Assembly (NCBI GenBank): GCA_965277435.1
Contig: OZ255821.1
Span: 3,968,001 to 4,032,000 of the forward strand
Source: Bog-105 sp965277435
Lineage (GTDB): Bacteria; Acidobacteriota; Terriglobia; Bryobacterales; Bryobacteraceae
Direction of reading: 5' to 3'
Length of the DNA: 64,000 nt
Shown: one piece after another, positions 61,002 to 64,000 of the stretch
Numbering within the stretch: the first letter of the stretch is position 1
Layout of the letters: each line of letters starts with the position of its first letter
Notes under the pieces: model-generated
The model's database searches: none
What the model was told of the DNA's origin: nothing
The model's input: the letters and a program-made list of their open reading frames with translations, nothing else
Made by a program: the position numbers and the translations under genes

Positions 61002-62441
61002 ATGATCTACGCGGCGGCGTTAGCGTTCGTTGTTCTGGTTCTATGTAGCGTAACGATTTACAAAACGTTCGGAGTAAAGACTAAAACAGATTTTCTAGTC
61101 GCTGGCCGAACATTGAGCTGGCCGGTCCTGGTCTTTACTCTCCTTTCTTCTTGGATTGGAGCGGGCAGTCTTCTGGCAGGAGCCGAGAACGCGTACCGGA
61201 ATGGATTTGTTGCGCTTTGGCAGCCTTTTGGAGGATGGATTGGGCTTTTGCTCATTGCCCTGATTGCCGGTCGAGCACGCGAATTCGCTCAATTCACCAT
61301 TCCCGATCTGCTGGAAGTCCGGTTTAACGCCGCGGCACGAGTACTTGGCTCGATTGCAATCGTCATTTCTTGTACGATCATCACCAGTTATCAACTGATC
61401 GGTGGCGGCGACATCCTACACCTGATCTTCCCTCAGATTGCCCGCACAACTGGTCTATACGTAATCGCAGGGTTCGTGATCTTTTTTACGGCTGCTGCGG
61501 GAATGGCCTCGATTGCCTACCTGGACTTGATCATCGGTGCGCTGGTCACGACGACTATGATTGTGGCTGTACCCGTTCTCCTGCATAGCGTAGGTGGATG
61601 GAAGGCTGTGACGAGCACCCTCCCGGCTACCCACTTCGACGTGCTCGGCAACTATACCTTCTCCGGAGCGATTGGACTTGCGCTGCCGACTATGCTTCTA
61701 CTTATAGGAAATCAGGGAATGTACCAGAAGTTCTTCTCTGCAAAATCGGAGAGCGATGCGCGCAAATCGGTTGTGGGATGGATTGTAGGGACGATCGTGC
61801 TTGAAACGCTGCTGGTATCGATGGCCGTGATCGCCAGTGCAAAGATCCACACGGAACAACCGCGTGAAATCATTCCACTCACGGCTCGCCGGGCTTTGCC
61901 AGGACTGCTTGGCGCTATCCTGCTAGGCGGAGTTTTCGCGAAGGTGATCTCAACAGCAAATAATTATCTATTTTCACCAGCCACGAACCTGATCCACGAT
62001 GTTTACGAACGATTCATCAACCCTGCGGCATCAGAAAAGCGGACTTTGATTTTTTCGCGCCTGATTGTAGTTTTACTCGGTCTTTTTGCCGTTCTGCAAG
62101 CAACTCAATTTCAATCGGTGTTGAAAGCATCCCTCTACGCGTACACGGTTTATGGCGCAGCGGTTACGCCGGCCGTAATGGCTGTTTTCTTCTGGAAGGG
62201 GGCGACACCATCCGGTGCGGTAAGTTCTATTGTCCTGGGGACAACGATCACAATAGGCTGGGAACTCCTGCAACAGTACGGTGCTGCTAACGTGAAGGCG
62301 GCTCTTGCACCCATTGACGCCGTGTATCCCGCTTTGTCGGCGTCCGTACTGAGCTTGATAGCAGTCAGCCGTTTCACAAAACAGAAGGCGGTTATTTCTT
62401 GTCGCAGCACTCCATACAATCAAATAATCAATGATTGTTGA
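61002..62441 (+). CDS. Sodium:solute symporter (SSS family)
   Basis: A 479-residue inner-membrane protein with about 13 hydrophobic helices and the LeuT-fold pattern of the SSS family. Marks are the early TDFLVAGRTLSWP and LLSSWIGAGSLLAGAENAYR (about 30-62), the central NQGMYQKFFSAKSESDARK, and VISTANNYLFSPATN (about 307-321), near the sodium-binding region. The substrate (amino acid, sugar or organic acid) cannot be told. Its 3' end overlaps the M24 peptidase gene by 11 bases, so the two are probably co-expressed, which suggests uptake of a peptide-like compound. Confidence 0.9.
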   Translation: MIYAAALAFVVLVLCSVTIYKTFGVKTKTDFLVAGRTLSWPVLVFTLLSSWIGAGSLLAGAENAYRNGFVALWQPFGGWIGLLLIALIAGRAREFAQFTIPDLLEVRFNAAARVLGSIAIVISCTIITSYQLIGGGDILHLIFPQIARTTGLYVIAGFVIFFTAAAGMASIAYLDLIIGALVTTTMIVAVPVLLHSVGGWKAVTSTLPATHFDVLGNYTFSGAIGLALPTMLLLIGNQGMYQKFFSAKSESDARKSVVGWIVGTIVLETLLVSMAVIASAKIHTEQPREIIPLTARRALPGLLGAILLGGVFAKVISTANNYLFSPATNLIHDVYERFINPAASEKRTLIFSRLIVVLLGLFAVLQATQFQSVLKASLYAYTVYGAAVTPAVMAVFFWKGATPSGAVSSIVLGTTITIGWELLQQYGAANVKAALAPIDAVYPALSASVLSLIAVSRFTKQKAVISCRSTPYNQIINDC

Positions 62442-63600
62442 AGCGATTCAAGAAGCCTTACAGGCGAACGGCCTGGATGGGTGGCTTTTCTTCGACCACC
62501 ATCGCCGCGACCCGCTGGCGTACAGGATTCTACAGATTCCCGATTCCGTTCTTCCAACCCGGCGCTGGTATTACTTCGTTCCGTCCGATGGTTCGCCTCG
62601 CAAGCTGGTGCACCGCATTGAGAGTTTTGCCCTTGACTCGTTGCCGGGTGAGAAAAATAGTTATTCGAGTTGGAATGATCAACAAACCAAACTCGTCCGC
62701 CTCTTGACCGGAGCTAAGTTAATCGCAATGCAGTATTCTCCCAGCTGCGCGATTCCTTACGTTTCGCTAGTTGACGCAGGTACCGTGGAACTCGTGCGGG
62801 CGAGCGGTGTTGAGATCGCGAGCTCAGCAGACATGGTGCAGGAGTTTGAAGCTCGCTGGACCGAAGAGCAGTTCAAGCAGCATGTAGAAGCGGGTCGGCG
62901 AGTCGACCAGGCACGCCGCGAGACCTTCAGGTTTCTCGGACAACAGCTTGGCGCCAAGAATCTGGTAACGGAATACGACGTTCAGCAGTTTCTCTTGCAA
63001 CGGTTCAGAGAATCGAACCTGCTGACTGATCACGGGCCAATCGTGAGCACAAACGAGAACGCGTCGGATCCTCATTACGAACCAACCCGCGATCGAACTT
63101 CTGCCATCGAAGTGGGCGATCTTGTCCTGATCGACTTATGGGGAAAACTGGACGAAGCCGATTCTGTCTACTATGACGTAACTTGGACTGGTTTTTGCGG
63201 GGAAGTAGTCCCTGACGAAATCCAGAACGTCTTCCAAATCGTGCGAGAGGCGCGCAAAAGAGCCTCAGAATTTGTGGTGAGGAAGATCGCAGCAGGGGAG
63301 CCAATTGCCGGGTTTGAGGTGGATGACGAAGCACGATCGGTTATCAAGGCTCACGGTTTGGGCGATTTTTTCTTCCATCGAACTGGCCACAGCATCGGTA
63401 CAGAGGTCCACGGAACGGGCGCCAATATGGACAACCTCGAATCTCACGATGAACGGCGGATTATCCCGCGTACCTGTTTCTCTATCGAACCGGGTGTGTA
63501 CCTGCCACATTTCGGCATCAGATCCGAAGTAAACGTGTATGTGGGAGAGGGGTTTGCGAAGGTCACGGGCGAAGAGCAGGAAGAACTGGTGCGAATCTAG
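62431..63600 (+). CDS. M24 family metallopeptidase (Xaa-Pro aminopeptidase-like)
   Basis: A 389-residue cytoplasmic protein with the creatinase/aminopeptidase-P layout: an N-terminal domain (about 1-145) and the pita-bread catalytic domain. Metal-binding positions appear in LVLIDLWGKL, SVYYDVTWTGF, HRTGHSIGTEVHG, SIEPGVYLP and the late RSEVNVYV. The order D, D, H, E, E is that of an active M24 enzyme. It overlaps the symporter gene by 11 bases; import followed by hydrolysis of proline-containing dipeptides is a plausible pathway. The C-terminus is complete at 63600. Confidence 0.9.
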   Translation: MIVEAIQEALQANGLDGWLFFDHHRRDPLAYRILQIPDSVLPTRRWYYFVPSDGSPRKLVHRIESFALDSLPGEKNSYSSWNDQQTKLVRLLTGAKLIAMQYSPSCAIPYVSLVDAGTVELVRASGVEIASSADMVQEFEARWTEEQFKQHVEAGRRVDQARRETFRFLGQQLGAKNLVTEYDVQQFLLQRFRESNLLTDHGPIVSTNENASDPHYEPTRDRTSAIEVGDLVLIDLWGKLDEADSVYYDVTWTGFCGEVVPDEIQNVFQIVREARKRASEFVVRKIAAGEPIAGFEVDDEARSVIKAHGLGDFFFHRTGHSIGTEVHGTGANMDNLESHDERRIIPRTCFSIEPGVYLPHFGIRSEVNVYVGEGFAKVTGEEQEELVRI

Positions 63601-63619
63601 GCCCGTTGCGATAGATTGG

Positions 63620-63634
63620 ATCAAATATTTTGAT
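63620..63634. promoter_or_regulatory. Dyad upstream of the GAF gene
   Basis: ATCAAA TAT TTTGAT is a perfect inverted repeat with a 3-bp centre, 35 bp before the ATG at 63670. A TTGACT follows at 63643-63648. It may be an operator or part of a promoter; no matching -10 box was found. Confidence 0.3.
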
Positions 63635-63669
63635 TTGCATAGTTGACTCGATCCGGTTTACCTTTTGGT

Positions 63670-64000
63670 ATGGCCACTGCTAGTCGTATGGAGCCTCCTG
63701 CATCGCTGGTAGGTCTTTTGCACCGAATCAGCAATATCGTAAGTTCAGACCTTTCTCTCGACGAAATGTTGGGTGAGGTGGTTGGCCTGACCGTCCAGGT
63801 CACAGATTGTGACGCCTGCCTTGTGTATCTGATTGAACGTGAAACAAGTGAAATCGTCCTGCGAGCCTCCCAGGTGCCTCATCAAAGCGACTTGGGCAAC
63901 ATCCGGCTGAAAGTCGGTGAAGGTGTTACCGGATGGGTGGTGGAGCACCACTCGGTGGTGGCGCTCTCCTCGAATGCGGCTGCCGATTCGAGATTTAAGA
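63670..64000 (+). CDS. GAF-domain protein (3' end cut by window edge)
   Basis: The ATG at 63670 opens a frame that runs off the window after about 110 codons. It reads MATASRMEPPASLVGLLHRI, then SLDEMLGEVVGLTVQVTDCD, YLIERETSEIVLRASQVPH and VGEGVTGWVVEHHSVVALSS. This is the N-terminal GAF domain of the kind found in sensor kinases, phosphotransferase regulators (PtsP) and diguanylate cyclases. The output domain lies beyond the edge, so the function cannot be given. There is no clear ribosome-binding site. Confidence 0.8.
   Translation, partial: MATASRMEPPASLVGLLHRISNIVSSDLSLDEMLGEVVGLTVQVTDCDACLVYLIERETSEIVLRASQVPHQSDLGNIRLKVGEGVTGWVVEHHSVVALSSNAAADSRFK

Noticed and set aside
1..64000. CRISPR arrays, rRNA and tRNA genes, insertion sequences
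   Set aside because: No regularly spaced repeats, no tRNA T-loop-type segments in a cloverleaf context and no transposase frames were seen by eye.

Overview
The window looks like chromosome of an Acidobacteriota bacterium, most likely of the Solibacter/Bryobacter type. The pointers are a 1160-residue Oar-like TonB receptor with a carboxypeptidase-regulatory N-terminus, several PEP-CTERM surface proteins, an ECF sigma/anti-sigma/CpxP-like operon, and an efflux operon linked to an NtrC/NtrY-type two-component system. This assignment rests on gene content only. No rRNA, tRNA or CRISPR array was seen.

Layout. 1-3.8 kb (minus): topoisomerase IB (cut by the edge), a HIT protein, an HU protein and ribosomal protein S1, the last three in one operon behind a near-consensus sigma-70 promoter. 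4.1-5.8 kb: tatA, a sigma-like factor and a broken SGNH/PEP-CTERM pseudogene. 5.9-11.5 kb: TonB receptor translationally coupled to a secreted amidohydrolase, then a PEP-CTERM protein. 11.7-15 kb: tandem HD-GYP protein, FadL-like outer-membrane protein, and the C-terminal stump of a TadG-like VWA protein. 15-21 kb: kdsB-pyrG-kdsA (KDO and CTP supply for LPS), a pilin-like protein and an M1-type peptidase. 21.1-22.6 kb: ECF sigma factor, zinc anti-sigma factor and CpxP/Spy-like protein. 22.9-28.1 kb (minus): ABC-F ATPase, accD, a PEP-CTERM protein with a degenerate sorting motif, an MBL-fold hydrolase and a WecG-family glycosyltransferase. 28.2-34.9 kb: thioredoxin-fold protein, M28 peptidase, a YoeB-type toxin-antitoxin pair beside integrase/recombinase remnants, a DUF255 protein and a PEP-CTERM protein. 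35.2-40.8 kb: HlyD-type adaptor, two ABC ATPases without a permease, sigma-54 regulator and histidine kinase. 40.9-41.6 kb: a toxin-antitoxin pair with both genes broken. 41.6-48 kb (minus): lipA, recR, ybaB, dnaX, the SRP RNA, yhaM-like exoribonuclease and a SurA-like foldase. 48.3-61 kb: a compact phage or gene-transfer-agent-like structural cassette. 61-64 kb: Na+/solute symporter, M24 peptidase and the start of a GAF-domain protein.

The most unusual part is the 12.5 kb phage cassette. It has portal, scaffold, coat, connector, tail-tube, tail-chaperone, very short tape-measure and distal-tail/tip genes, but no terminase, protease, integrase, replication or lysis gene in the window. Inside it, an apparently gene-free stretch of about 310 bp is explained by a programmed -1 frameshift: a canonical A AAA AAC heptamer, in phase, one codon before the stop of the tail chaperone, opens a 107-codon -1 frame that ends on the start of the next gene. 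The coat gene is bracketed by strong RNA hairpins. This could be a domesticated particle or a prophage remnant; the sequence alone does not decide.
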